Of a DNA stretch of 64,000 bases, positions 1 through 13,889 are shown piece after piece. The position numbers and the translations under genes are program-made. Under the pieces are notes generated by a model. It had not been told where the DNA came from. It worked only from the letters and a program-made list of their open reading frames with translations, and ran no database searches. Source of the DNA: Dendrolimus kikuchii (taxonomy: Eukaryota > Arthropoda > Insecta > Lepidoptera > Lasiocampidae); contig CM034412.1 in the NCBI GenBank assembly GCA_019925095.2, forward strand, positions 4,402,001-4,466,000, in the 5' to 3' direction. Within the stretch, counting starts at the first letter, position 1. Each line of letters starts with the position of its first letter.

Positions 1-108
1 AGTCGGGCAAATGCCCTACCACCTGGCTGTGGGTTGTTTTGTCGCCTCTTACGACAGGCCGACCGGCTGCAGGAAATTGTATTCTTTCTCCGTTCCTGCA
101 CGGATAAA
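1..108 (-). repeat. Rep-A SINE-like repeat, partial
   Basis: Rep-A is a dispersed repeat of about 320 bp. Read 5'->3' it starts TTTATCCGTGCAGGAACGG and ends in a 'gaactcctgcaataaaaaa' A-rich tail. Only the 5' half of a reverse-oriented copy is in the window, cut by the window edge. Seven further copies lie at 1172-2062 (split), 3383-3704, 20440-20765, 42471-42690, 44348-44660, 45456-45764 and 48370-48690. It carries no credible reading frame. Confidence 0.8.
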
Positions 109-518
109 TTTTTTCCGGGAATGTTTCAAAGTGATTAATATGCATAAAGGTCACTTGATTTTGATACGACTTGTACGAAAACAATAATTTATGTTCTTTT
201 TAGATTTTGCTGATTTTGAATGCTGGCTAAATAACTGTAATCGTCGTTACCTGTCCGACGTGGACAATGTCGCGGGCAAATTCTAGTACCTTAAATAAAT
301 TTACATGATGTCAGAGATGGTATTTTTTACTCTATTAATTAAAATCATTATCGAATTCGGGATATATGGGTTTCGGTAACGGGGATGATTACAGGATACT
401 CTTTGTCCCTGAAAACAAGCTAGTTTCGACTGACCAAGCTCACAGTAATTTAACTATATAAATTTTCATTAGTAAATACCTATATGTAGTTCTTTTGGCA
501 TGTATGAACATAGAATAT
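109..518. other. Intergenic or intronic DNA, no gene seen
   Basis: AT-rich sequence upstream of the first recognised gene A exon. Near 250-288 it contains a short 'gtcgcgggcaaattctagta' end resembling the repeat ends at 22752-22788 and 55345-55372. This may be a Helitron-type 3' terminus (CTAG). Nothing else is recognised. Confidence 0.4.
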
Positions 519-1062
519 TTATGGTTACGAGTTGCGGCACTTGAATTAAAATTCCGTTAGAATTATTTTAGAGTTTATGACACGTAAACACGTATAATAC
601 AGGTACAAATATAACGGAACACAACAAATCCCAACGTAATGCAGAAGGTCGTAATTCAATAAAACGCGTAAAGTCCGTCTATATAAGATTCCCGAATATA
701 CAAACGTCACGCCTTGATCGTGGTTCTCGCTCAAATGACTCCCTCTCTCCATCAGGCCATCGTTTTATACTGCACAAATGTAAATGTGCCCGCCCAGTAA
801 CCTCGACCGAATTTCCTAGAATTAGCTTGTACTTTATAATCCGTAACACCTGGCTAATAGCCTGCAAGTGGCCGTAAACGAGTACAATACAACAATAGGC
901 TGTTTCTTCACAATATTAGTAACGTATGCCAATAAATAAGTAAACAAAAGAAGACGATCATAAAGAGATTACAATTACTTCAAATTCCGAAAGGTAATAA
1001 AATGTGCTTTTACAAACTGTACGTGGAATTTCTCTTTGTCGAAGCCTAAGTTGTAACATTAT
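519..1062 (+). mobile_element. Rep-B solo LTR (copy 1) with TTAT target duplication
   Basis: The element runs from 523 (GGTTACGAG) to 1058 (TTGTAACA). TTAT is present on both sides (519-522 and 1059-1062). It aligns along its length with the LTR-like copy at 50213-50681, whose ends are TGTTACGA and TCGTAACA. TG...CA ends, about 470-540 bp, a 4-bp duplication and no coding capacity suggest solo LTRs of a Ty3/gypsy or BEL-type retrotransposon. A non-autonomous DNA transposon with 8-bp inverted ends is the alternative. Confidence 0.65.
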
Positions 1063-1171
1063 TATCTCATCAAACGGAACAGTTTCATGGGGACCATGAG
1101 AATAATTAAAGTAATTATAATGGAATTTGGCATATACCTAAGTACTTTTAGTAACGAGGTCGCGAATGGGT

Positions 1172-1288
1172 TTTATCCGTCCAGGAACGGAGAAAGAATA
1201 CAAATTTCCTGTGGCCAGGCAGCCTGTCATAAGAGGAGACAAAACCCACCGCCAGGGCGTACGACATTTGCCCGTTTGGACGGGTTTA
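1172..1288 (+). repeat. Rep-A 5' half, split by a LINE insertion
   Basis: This is the 5' half of Rep-A, starting TTTATCCGTCCAGGAACGG. It stops at the position equivalent to 'gcccgactggat' and resumes at about 1931. The intervening ~640 bp is foreign and includes a LINE fragment. Confidence 0.7.
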
Positions 1289-1399
1289 TTGCCAAAAAAT
1301 CTGATACATTAACTTATTGAAGTCTCTAACTCCCGAGCTAGGCATGAAGCCTGTGTTTCGGGAATCAGTGCCCTCTCACATTACTATGTACTTTTAAAC

Positions 1400-1930
1400 A
1401 CAAATAATACAAGTCGGTAACAGAGTGTTCATGTCTAGTGTATGTGTTGTATATGTGTGTGTGTGAGTGTGTGTTGTGTATATGTGTGTAATTATGTATG
1501 TACTGTACGGTTTACTATTAAGATAAATAGATTAAAACAGTGCTTCAGTGGTAGTGTAGTAAGGATGAGTAGCCAGTTTTTTAGTTTAATTTTAACTTCT
1601 CGACTGGTGAGTCCATGTATATTGATTTGTTTATTTATCTTGTTATATAGTGTCACGGACATATAGCATTGCTGCCGTCTTGCAAGGCCAGTACGGTACA
1701 TTGGAGTTGGCAATATGTTGGTTACAGCACGTTTCTTATCACTAATATTGTCACGTTTTGGTGTAATTTTATGTTGTTTTAGAGTTATATTGTATATATA
1801 TAACTGCCTAACAGTTAACACGTTACTTTTCTCGTACAACAATTTGGTGGGAAAGCAATAGGGACTAAATGTTAAAGTTTTTAATAATGATCTTTGAGCC
1901 CTTTCTAGTTGGATCATATATGATTTAAAA
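1400..1930 (-). pseudogene. CR1/Jockey-like LINE 3' fragment
   Basis: The minus-strand translation (about 1492-1930) contains the pattern seen at the C-terminus of many insect LINE reverse transcriptases: 'LERAQRSLLKTLTF', then 'KLLYEKSNVLTVRQLYIYN', then a closing 'LYNKINKQINI...KIKLKNWLL' stretch. The fragment has no RT catalytic motifs. A TG-rich simple repeat at 1440-1500 lies at its 3' side on this strand. It sits inside a Rep-A copy, so it is younger than that copy. The clade is inferred from the motif pattern. Confidence 0.6.
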
Positions 1931-2062
1931 TATGCCGCCATAACAACCTTGAGTTGTGTTTCGGCATCAGTAGCCAGGTTCCAACTTTCCTTAGAGAGCG
2001 GCAGCACATCCATCGGCAGCGATAGTCACCGCTTTCCATCCGGTGGGCCGTCTTCCTTTTTA
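1931..2062 (+). repeat. Rep-A 3' half
   Basis: It continues the split Rep-A copy: 'ccataacaaccttgagttg', then 'ccgctttccatccggtgg', then the 'gggccgtcttcc' end. The terminal A-rich tail is degenerate. Confidence 0.7.
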
Positions 2063-2248
2063 TCCCAATGATTATTTATAACCGGTTACAGATGAAACCA
2101 AACGAAACTGTGTGTAATACTAATACTTATTTAACCGATCTTGTAAAAGCTGCTTAATCCTGTAATATGTTTGCTTAGTTTTATTATATCGTCTTAATTC
2201 TTCATCAGATAAAAGTTTAATTCGCACAAGATAATTGTCTGTTCACAG

Positions 2249-2322
2249 CGGTTTCTTAAAATTAGAAATGCTTTATCAAAATTTTAGAAAATTTCGGATA
2301 CAAATTCTTATTTCGTGTTGTG
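2249..2322 (+). CDS. Gene A exon (equivalent to gene B exon 2)
   Basis: A 74-nt exon between cacag and gtaagt, encoding a segment ending '[11 protein letters not shown]' that leads into the first membrane helix. Its length and phase match 36622-36695 (gene B) and 57500-57573 (gene C). The gene B counterpart reads 'SLRRQIFICCC' at the same place. Too short to recognise without the paralogues. Confidence 0.7.
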
Positions 2323-5300
2323 GTAAGTACGTTATAATTATTATTACTCATTGGTTAGGTTTAACATTTGGTTTCTTAACGTTAAGACCCTTATGTCAGT
2401 CAGCAGCAGCAGCAGATTTGCGATACTAAAATAACGGCTGAGCTAAAAGAACCTGATCCCCATTCTGCTATTGCTATCTCGTCAAAATCGCCGAACACTA
2501 TCGTTTAACCCTCGGTTTCTATATTTTACCAACGATTGTCTGTAATAGTAACTGATTTATTTTTAAACTACCAATAGCCGATGATTGAGAGGGCTATACG
2601 AGCGTTTCACAACTCATTGTCAGTTAGAATACACTGTCGGTTATCAGTTACGAATTCTCTCCCAAACGTTTTGTTAACGCAACATAGTTGTAGTAGTAGT
2701 ACACGCAATGTGATATAACTACAATAAGCTTTTTTAAAATGGTTTTTAAATACAAGCTTTTGAGATCCTGGATATCATGTAACAGCAGAGTGCTAGCCAA
2801 GACAAGTGAAACTAGCCCAAACACGACGGGTGTCGCGGCACGATTTGCCGAAGGAAGGTACACACTGGTCCAGCCGAGCATGAAATCAGTACGCTCGCAC
2901 CGGTGTGTACTCGCAATATCAAAATTGCTTATGACAAACGGTCATTGTCTACGGCCAACCGCCAATATACGAAAACTCATTCCGGAACCACGACGAACAA
3001 TTGTACGCGCAACAAAAAAATATTATAAAATTGTAAAATATCAAAATATACGCATATTTCAAGCAAAAAGTGCTTCATTGAAGATTTCCTACGCTTAAAC
3101 GGGTCTATATTGTTTAGTACAGGAGTTCCTATAGCCACCTTCCGACTTCATCATCAGATCAGCTCCATGGACATTATTGCATTGTCACGCGATATACATA
3201 TGCGTGTAAAATTTCAGGTCAATCGGAAACCGGGAAGTTGGTCAAATTTAACTTGCAAGATTCCAACTGAACTTACATACATACATACGTACCTACTTAC
3301 ACATACATAGGTACATCCATTGCAAGTTAAATAAAAGCTTGTAAAATAAATATATTTTCAAAAGAAGAGACCTTTTGTGATTTTATCCGTGCAGGAACGA
3401 AGAAAGAATACAATTTCCTGCGGCCAGGCGGCCTGTCGTAAGAGGCGACTAAACAACCCACAGCCAGGTGGTAGGGCATTTGCCCGATTGGATGGCTACC
3501 ACCCTTGGTCTAAAGTATGTCGTCATAACAACCTTAAGTTGTGTTCCGGCATCAGTGGCCAGGTTCCAGTCTCCCTTAAGAGAGCAGCAGCGCATTTCTA
3601 GCACCTTTGATGTTACAAATGTCCATAGGCAATGGTAACCGCTTTCCATTAAGTGGGCCTTCTGCCCGTCTGCTGAACTTCTGCCATAAAAAATAAAAAA
3701 ACCCAAAAGAAGAAGTAAAAAATGAGTTTAATTCAATTTAAAATCACGTATTAATAACGACAAACAAACCGGCAACCGGCTGAGTTCGGGTGGTAATAAA
3801 ATTCCTACGAATAGTAGTGTTGCAAGCAGCAGATATAATATAGAAACACTTCATCTGTCGTTTCCATATAAAAAGTCTTCCGATCAGTTAGAGAATCTCT
3901 CCCATCGGTAATTGGTAGTTTCATGTGTAACTAACTACAAACAGTTCGTTATAGAAATATCAGTAGAGTTACCAGGCGGTAATATTCTAAGCGTCGGTAA
4001 CAAATATGAATCGTTTTTTGCAACATAGAAACTGGACATCAGTCGAAGGTTTGCCTGATTTCGGCATTCTGTTGATTCTAGTCTTTATAAATGTTTAAAG
4101 TTTTGGTAGCTTTTCAATATTGATTTCAGCTAACGTCATTTCTGCTAATAGTAATACCAGTTTCTTTCTAAAATGATTCCTTCACGACGTTATTGAGAAG
4201 ATATTGTGGATTTAGTAGAATACGAAATTTATACGTTATCGCAATGGAATCATATATACTTTAAATACCACTATTTCATTCTGTAAATGTCTTCAACTAC
4301 AAATACGCACCCGCACGCACCGATCTTACAATCTTATGAAGCGAAGCGTTTACTTCAGTTCTGGCATATTGTTTATTAGAATATCACATCTCTTCCTTTT
4401 TTCCGATTTTATTTCATTTTGCTCTCCTGTAAAATTTAATAACTTTGTTTACTAACCTCCTTATACATATTATTAATATTAGGTTTATCGTTAAAGAAAG
4501 TATTATTCCTCTTTTCTTTAATACTCTTTTTATGGCGCTTATAACCCTGGTATTACTATTATGAATAAGAGGATAAGATGTGTGTTTAAAGATAAATATG
4601 ATAAGCCTTGTAATTTGTGTTATGAATTAAATAAATAAATAAATAGTATTTTTTAAATTTCTTACTTAAATTTCAGTGTACATTAGTTTTCTGCTTGAAG
4701 GATACAATGTTGGTTGGACTGCACCTGTCATCGTCAAATTACAGAATTCAACAGAGTCTCCTTTGGCTGACATTATCTCCGATACCACAGGGTCTTGGTT
4801 GGCTTCTATGATATTCTTTGGAGTTATTGGTATGTCATTCTTATCTTACTTAGAAACTTTGTCTATCGAAGATGCTAGATTGAATTTGTAACGTGAATTT
4901 GCAAGGGCAATATGTCGCCTGTCTCTTTATCTTAAAGGTTAGTCGAGAAATGACAAATCATTAGTGCATGTGCACGGAATGTTGCGCCATTAAAATGTTA
5001 GACCAAAAATGTTTCTGCTCACCGAGTTGAGAATTTTGATGTAGGTGTGTGGGGAAGTTACACAACGGATAAGGTGAGGAATAAATAAGGAAGTCTTTGA
5101 AATATGAGTCTGTGACTAAAAATTAAGACGAAGAAGATGAAGGTGGTATGGCCATGTGATTTAATTTATAAGAAGGCATGATAACCATGTGTAAAAAGTT
5201 AAACTGAAACATTGAATACAACAGTAAAGGTAAACCAAAAAAAGAAATCGTTGGATTCTGTAAAGGATATCACATGAAGATTTGTGGTGTAACAGAAAAT

Positions 5301-8300
5301 CTATTCCAGTACAGAAGTGTAGAAGAAGTTAGTAGATAATATTGTATCGAATCCAATTTATTTGAAGACAATGAAAAAAGGGAAATGTGGAAGAGAATTA
5401 ATAATTCACTAGTTTATTTTTGAGCCAGGGGTCTAAATTACGACTAAATACGTCGAAATGTCAAAGTGGATAAAATTATTAAAATCGTCCGCTAAACCTA
5501 ATTTACTAACCATGATATATTACTATAACCGAAGTGTTCTGAGAAGGTAAAATATCTATAATCCGAAATCGATGTTATATTACCTTTGGTATTGAAATTA
5601 TGTTAATTCTCTTAATGTTTGTCTTAATTGTTTACTGTCACTTGTTTGTGCTAATTCTCTTAAGTATTAAAATATCGTTCTGAACCATCTATTGTCAATC
5701 GCTAATTCCTTCGTGCATATGGATAGCTTTCGAGTAAGATATCATAAACTGTTCTTATTGTTCAAACGTTATAAGTTCTTAAAAACCATATTGTTTTGAA
5801 TTAATCTTACAGGTTTGAGAATTCCAATGAATTATCTGTGCATTATGCATGTTATTAGAGGGTCCATGTCCATTTTGTGAATATAGAAATTCGGTCCTTT
5901 AAGACAGTGCTAATTGAATATTAAATGTGTGCGATGCTGAATCACGGATCCACAGACAGCTTCGCTGGGTCAAGTAATTATTTTGTGAACTGTGGGTTAT
6001 TTTTAACGGAATGAGAGATATGCCGAATCTTGCACAAAAATCCATGGGGTACGCTTAAGCACCACTAACCTCGGAATCCACCTCCAATAGGGCAGCTAGA
6101 TAGCTCCTGAGAGTTCACGGCACTAACAAGACCTCGGATGATACTTAGGTTTTTAAATTATGGCACACTCACACCAAAGAGCAAGCACGGTTTGTATTTG
6201 AAGAATGGGATGTGAAACGTTCACTTAGTCTTAGCACGGAGAAAACGGAACGTCCGGACTTACCTCGCGTGTGCTGGAGACTGGCTTCGCCACCACGTAA
6301 TGGCGGCGAGACTGAAAGCCAGTGGTACTTATAAAACTACCCACATCGGTATAAATTGTGAGGATTCACCAAAGTGTATATTCGAAACGGAAACCTTACT
6401 TGCGTTCTATGTTATTCCGATTTTCTGCCTTACTTTTTAGACTTATAGTATTTGGTTGTGTTTGTAAGAACTGTGAATAACGTGTCTATACTTCAATCAA
6501 CATTTCATTCGAATCCCACAAATATGTAACAATATTCGAACTATCTAGTAGTTCCAACATTGTATCTCAAAAATAATAATTTATTTCTAGAATATTTCCT
6601 TAAGTTTTCGCGACTAGTATACATAATAAAATTTATTATTTATTTCCAGGTTTTAATTTAGCGGGTTTTCTGTCTAACATCATTGGACGCAAGCCTTGCT
6701 TGATAATAGGTGGTATTATATTAACCTGTTCCTATCTAATTTTGATATTTTCAACCAACATAAGTATGATGTACTTTGGAAGATTCGTGATTGGAGTTGG
6801 TCAGAGTTTAAACGTTGTTGTGTGCTTGATTTACATTGCAGAAATATCGTAAGTAAAAATGAAAATACAAATTTAAAAAAAACATTTGTAACGTGCTTAA
6901 TATAAAATAGCACAGGAGGCGCAACTGTACCGAAGTCTACCCCACCCACTCCTTATACGATACATGGATACCGGCGTTTGGGCCGGCCGGCAGTCCTGTT
7001 ACGTCTTACATTTTAATTTTTGGTATCTTTTTAATAGTGTATTAATTTTTAATTTTTGTCTAAATTTGATACAAAATAAATATATGAATAATAATAACAA
7101 AACGGTGCTGCAGAAGAAACTTGAATAAGAATCATTGTCAAAACATTTAGCTTCGTATTCTAAAACAATACTAGTATGGAAGCTGCATACAGATCTAGTC
7201 ATCTCAGCGGACAACGAACTACTGACTAGCGCATTTTTTTTAGCACGATCCAGCTGAATAGCCGCAGTTGGCTGTTTCAGCGATATCGAACTTGGGGGGC
7301 TTTTCGACTCCGTGGGAGCAGAGGCGTTCAGCCCGAAAGCAGCACGCTCGAGGAGGCACCTGCTATGAGGTTTAACCTCGGCTCGACCGCTGCGGGGGAT
7401 TTACTCTATAGGATTAAGCCGTGAAAGGTTAAACGAGCTAAGCCAACAGGCTTAGCTCGTTTAATCTTTCACAGCTTAAGTGTTTTAAGGGCTATCGCTA
7501 TCGACTCCGCCGGCGGAGACGATCCTAGTTTATCTTTACTACCGCTTCGCAATGTGTTATGGCTAGAGGAGAAGAAGCGACAGAAGAAACTCCAGCAACA
7601 CTCCTAGGCTAATCATGTATGGCTAGTATATTTATCTGTAATGAGTTGGTGAGATTGGTAGGTCTTAACTTGGTGTGAGAGGATCCAAGCCGTGGGCTCT
7701 CCAGCGTCTGTTTTGTCTGCGTCTGTTGCCAGGTTGACGTTCTGAGCCTCAGGGGGTTCATTGTTGTCGCGGTCATCGGGGCGGATTTGTCCCTCCCAGC
7801 CATGGTGAAGGCCATGGTCGGGATTGTCGACGCGTAGGACGCAGCCGCCTCCTTCTGCGAGACCGTCATGTCCGTGAATTAGGCGGTGAAGTGGGAGAGG
7901 GAGCAGGCCGCCACGCACCCCTCCCACCAGAGCCGGCTGCGGCGTCGGAGGGTCGTCCATGACGACCTCCAGCCGCCGTAGGCTACGGCTTTGACGCCGA
8001 CCGGCGGGGAAACCGGACCCGCCCGCACAAAAAGACCAAAGAGGAAGGACGCGCCCCCTCTCACCTCGCGGTGAGATCGAGGAGCCGGAGGGACTCAGAT
8101 CTCCGGCTAAAATGGTGAGGTCAACCCGCAAAGGAGCCGGTCGTCGTCCGTCCGGGCTGATAGTGAATGCCCGAGCGAGCCCATAGCCCGGACAAAGGAT
8201 GCTCGGGATCGGACAGGGGTTTTAGTGGGTGGCAATAGCATCTCACACGTCACGTGTGGGGTGCTAGTGCCACCCCGACCTGGCAAATCTCACACACGGG

Positions 8301-11300
8301 CCGTGACCTTTCCCCCTCGCTCGGCTCACATTCCTCAAACGGATTTCCCCTGTCTAAAAAAAAGGGGGGTTCATTATTGCGAGGAGACGGGTGATTTTAT
8401 CTGGTTCGTCAATGAGTACATTGCGAGGGTGGCGTTTTCTCGTGGGAGCGTTCGGGGTAGGTTTGTAGTTGACCGTTTCCGTCACCACAGGGTTCGGGTG
8501 TTGGGTGGCACAGTCGAAGAATCTGCGCGAGAGTAAGATTAAGTAATCATTGATGGAGGGAAGCTCCACGTCGCGATGCAGGTCAGCGAGCTGCATAAAA
8601 CGCGGAGCGTCGATTGCAGTACGCGAAAAGTCGTTCTGGATTCTTTGCAATCTCCAGATGTTGGTATCGCTGGCATGGGCGAAGACCACACTCGCATAGG
8701 TCATGATGGGGCGGATGCAAGTTTTGTATAGAATCACGTTATTTCTAAGGCTCATCTTACTTTTCTTGCTTCCCAGGGAATAGAGTCGGCCTAGGATCCA
8801 GTATGCTCTGTGTCCGACCGCTCTGCTGTGCTTGTGGAAGTACAAGCCTCTATCAAGGGTTACACCAAAATATTTGACTTTGTTAACCCAAGGGCTAACT
8901 CGGTCGAATAGCTTGATGGACATAAGTTGGTTAGTGGGACGGGTATTGGGCGAGAGAGTACCACGTGTGAACATAATGGCTGCACTCTTCTCGGGATTTA
9001 GTTCGATCCGCTATCTACGGAAACAGTCGTTTAATACTTTGACGGCGGCGTTGAGCTTACTGCAGATTCTGTATCTGCTGGGGTCACTGGCGAATAAGGC
9101 GATGTCATACGCATATAGGGCTAGCTGGACCTGAGTTATAGCGAGAAGAGAAGGGGGGAGAGCATGGAGCCCTGAGGGACTCTCACTGAGATGGTGTGAG
9201 AGGAGGAGCGAGTGCCATCCCCTCGGAATCTGAATCTACGGTCTTTGAGGAAGTCCCGTAGAATGAGTACGAGTCGGTCTGGCACTCCGAGCTGATAAAG
9301 CTTGTATATGAGCCCGTTGTGCCAGACCTTATCGAAAGCTTTGGCGACGTTAAAAAATACTGCGCCTGTCGCCCAGGATCTTCGACCGCCGCATTGGAAG
9401 GTCTAGAGGATGTGCTCCGTGATGCGGAACACTTGTTGGGTACAAGGTTGTCTAGCTCTAAAGCCAAACTGCTCATGGGGGATGAGATTATTGCACTCAG
9501 TCTTATGAGTAGGACTCGCTCGTACAGTTTACCCAGCGAGCTGAGTAGACTGATGGGGCGGTAGCTAGAGATCTCTGCGGCTGCTTTGCCTGGTTTGCGG
9601 ATACCAATGACCTCCGCTTCTTTCTAGGCCTTGGGGAATCGGCAATTATTTATGGCAGCATTGAAGATGCTTACCATAATTACTGACTAGCGCAACGCGG
9701 GAGCGCACATATTAATAGTTTCTCTATCTCGCTCGCACATTATCCGTCCCGCTCACACATTGTGCTATATATTGTACTAGCAATACGATTTGTTAATATT
9801 TGTACTTAAAGTTACCGTTTCCAAAAACATTAGTTCACTTCAGTTCACATCAGCAGTTGATAGTGAATACTACTCTCTGCCATCTGAAGTATCATTTAAC
9901 CTCCACGTTTTGCTGCTACACTAGTATTCTTATGCACATCTGAAGATATAAAACCTATAACCTCAAGTGTCGGTTTGCTCTAGAAGATGGACCATATTTT
10001 TTATCATTTGGTAAAGAGTCAGTACTACATAAGCTTATGCCATATCTGGTATCCGCTCTATGGATTTTTGCAATAATGAAGTTGCTAACAAAATGGTACC
10101 TTAAAGGAATTTTATAAGACGACTGTTTAAAAATCACTTATCGTGATGTTATGCTAACTCTACCTTGCCTATACATTAAATAAGTGGCAATATTTGTAAA
10201 TGAAAATCCCGAGATAATCTTCAAATATCGTGAACTAAGGATGCGGTAACCTAGAATGAAAACAGATGATAAATTATCATTCCCCAGTTACAAATTGTCA
10301 CTAGAAACAAACTCAAAATGATTGTACATCTCGGTAACTATTTCCAATAGACTTCCCAAAGACGATCTATTCAAAGTACTTGTATATTTTCTTTTGAATA
10401 AGTCTATATCTGTATAGGCTGTAGGTTAAAAAATTTTACTCCATAACCGAATTTTTCAGATAATTTTTGTATAATTGACTAAAATGTATGTTTTGCATTT
10501 TTCTTGAACATAATAGACTGATAATATTGTAATTAGAGTTTTTTTGTAATCGCAAGAAAATATTGCACACATCATGGTTAAAACACGTGAGCTTTGAATC
10601 CTCTTGTCATATTCATGTAGCATGTTTTCAGGAAATAAACGCATTTGAATTTTAGCTGAGAGCTAATTTGAAGTCCGTGGATTCTATAAAATGTTTATTT
10701 TTATCGATCTTATTTTACAGGTCACCTAGAATTCGTGGAACCCTTATGACGTTAACTGGAGTTTTTCATAATATTGGAGCATTAGCCGTGTACTGTATTG
10801 GTCCATTCACATCATATCAAGGGTTGAATTATGTCATGCTTGCTATCATTCCTGTGTTTATTCTCCTATGCTTTTTTATACCCGAGTCACCTACTTATTA
10901 TATTTTAAAAGGTAATTTTTTGTAATCGCTCTTTTCAACTCTATTTTTGGTACTCTTATTAAAATTATTGTATAATATGTATTACATCGATGGCTTCGAC
11001 GTAGCGAGTCATCTGCAAAAATATAATTTTACAATACTGTGTAATCCACGGTAACTGATCTGAATCCGGGGGTAAACATGCGTCGCTTAGTTTACTGACT
11101 GAATATTGTTATGTGTGTTGTTACAATTACCCACGTACTAAAATTGAAGCATTCTAATGATATTTGCATATCGAGACAACATGTGACAAATCCGCCAAGC
11201 CGCTTTGAAAAAGAGTGGTGGGTGTATCCATCGTTCTCCTATAAAATAGGAGGCTCGAGTCCAGCAGTGGGATGTTTATGAGTTGTTATTATCTATTTTC

Positions 11301-13792
11301 TATCTATATAAATAAAAATGTTTGATAGAAATCTACGTATGCGCATAACTTGAGAACGACTTTAGCGGTTTTGATGTTATTTTTGTGTTTGAGTGGGTCC
11401 CCGAATGTCTTAGATTCACAATGGCTTAGATTGGCCCAATCGGGCCCTAGATTTTTATTTTTTCAAGGCAGCACGACGTATGCCGTGACCTCAAGTTTAT
11501 TACAAAAGAGTTTTAACTACACACTTATTTCCGGTTCATCTCCTGAAATAGCACAATCACGTTAGATTATAATATGTCTGACTTTCATAAATATTTATCG
11601 GTATGATATTACTGATCTAGCCTTGGTTGATTTAATTCATGAAACTGAATTGAGCTTTTGTATTTTAATATTCTATGATATAGAAAATTATAATTAACAC
11701 ACTATTACAATAAACACAATTAAAAATAATATTTTCTTAAGTTTTCGCGATTTGTATACATAATAAAACTATGTTTTAACTGTTTTAAGCGCGGTAATTT
11801 TATTTTTTTTGGTTTTTCCGACGTTTCGGCCCTTTTCAGTGGCCGTGATCACGGAAGACAAAGATGTCGTCAAGTGTCAACGAGTATTGTTAAAGTTTTA
11901 TTTATCCTACCGCCTACTTGTTATTTTTAATTATTTAGTTTTAATTTTGTTTATGGTTATTATTTACTCTATGGGAGCCTAATCTAATTCACTACCGCTT
12001 CGCAACATGTTATGGCTTGAAGAGAAGCGGCGAAGAACGTCGGAAAAACCAAAATCAAATAAAATTACCGGGCTTAAAACCGTAGTTTTGATAATTAAAA
12101 ATAAACTAAGTTATAAATAGTACAAGCTATTGTAGACTGTGTAATAAATTGCTGCCAGATGGGAGCGATGCTTATTTATTGGGCGAAATATGAGCCAGCC
12201 TTCTGATCACGGGTGGCATCAAAGAGTTTCTTGCGAATCTCATTGACGAAACTGTTTGTCGATGGAACCCACGGACCTAATGTTTCAACTCCATGCTTCA
12301 GCTTTTGAAGCAGCGTTTCCAGCCTATAACTTAGTCATTGGAAGATGTGACGGCGCTAGAGTGTCTACACATGTCGCGTCCCAAACAAGAGGCCGTCCCA
12401 TCTTCCAAGGAATAAGTGACATACCATCCGGCCTCTTGCCATCGTCGCGTACCAAGCCATTCGGTTCTAATACGGCCGGTACGCCGACGCTGACAAGAGC
12501 CCGGCGGATGATGTCATTGAGGTTGGCATGGCGAGATCTTCGACCAACACTATACAAATATGCTAATCCGTGGTATCCATACGGGTCCACCATAATCCTC
12601 CACTGGCAACGATGGGTACACAACATGGAACCCCAAGAAAGAATTAGTATGTGATTAGATTCCCTTTAAATTTTGGGAATAAATGTTAGAAATGTAATAA
12701 TTGTTATTTTACTGTTTTAGGGAAAGTTGAAGCTGCAAAATGGTGCCTAAACTATCTTAACCGTAGCAAGGAGATAGATATAGAACTGAATAAAATAATA
12801 TTCAACATGCAACAGAAAGAATCCAACATAATCCTTTGGCGTCAATTATTTAAAAAGAGCAATAGACTTGCCCTTTTCATAACAGTGGCTATGTATTTCT
12901 TTCAAATGAACAGCGGTATTACTTTCTTCATGTTTTTTGCAACGAAAATTTTTAAAGATGCTGGGTCAAGCATCGAACCATATTTAGCTACTATTATAAT
13001 TGGATTGACTTCATTGTTAGGATCTCTTATAGTACCAATATCTATTGAGAGATTCGGTAGAAAGACATTATTAATTATTTCTACTGGCGGATGTAGCATT
13101 TGCATGGTTAGTTGAGAAATTATAAATTCGCAAGTACAGGTATAGCTGGTTGTCTTTAGTTGATAACAGACGATTCACTTCTGTCTCTCAGTTTTGATAA
13201 GTTAATCAGTGATCCAAATAAACGTGAACTGTTCAATGTTATTATTTACTGTTGCGTTGCCTCTTTCAGTTCTATAGCATTCGACTAAATTGAATCGATT
13301 TGGTGGATCCGTTTAATACTAGCATTACAGCATCTTTGGCTGGTTAAAACGCTGTTTGCGAATTGTTTTCCCTAAACTTTGACCCCAATATCAGAATAGT
13401 AAATTACAAATTTCAATCTTTAACTAGTTCCACTCATTCGGAGTTCATGTGTCAGTCTGAGAACAATTCACCATAATTTATTTTATGGATGTTAGAATAG
13501 AATAGAATATAAAGTATATTCTATTCTATTAACTATTAACGTTGGTGTGAGTAGCTAAGGGGCGTCGAGAGGTGGGCTGCAGGTTCACCGAAGTTACTTC
13601 TGACGTTATGCCATTTATCACTTCCACCCCTGGAACTTGAGACTTTGCTCTAGCGATCTCGACTCCGTGCCAGCCGGCTAAGGCAAGCACGGAGGCGGGG
13701 GCCGTGCTTTGGCCCCCGGAATCATGTCCGAGGTGTCGCTACTCATTTAAGGCTTCGCCATAAAGCCCCCTGCGGGTTTGTGATTTACTATG

Positions 13793-13889
<97 letters not shown>

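Larger units (their letters stand above)
7220..9694 (-). mobile_element. Jockey-clade LINE, 5'-truncated, with 14-bp TSD
   Basis: The direct repeat TACTGACTAGCGCA flanks the insertion (7220-7233 and 9681-9694). A T-run directly after the left copy is the poly(A) tail of a minus-strand element. The translation from about 9670 downwards shows '[13 protein letters not shown]' and 'SSYRPISLL', then the RT core with a VPQGS motif, then a thumb region with '[12 protein letters not shown]' and '[18 protein letters not shown]'. Stops and frameshifts show it is dead. It is interrupted at 7767-8364 by an R1-clade fragment. Removing that fragment keeps the C-terminal frame open through to about 7609. 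Confidence 0.85.

Noticed and set aside
2739..3098. 119-codon open frame in a gene A intron
   Set aside because: No domain, no homologue within the window, and flanked by repeats.
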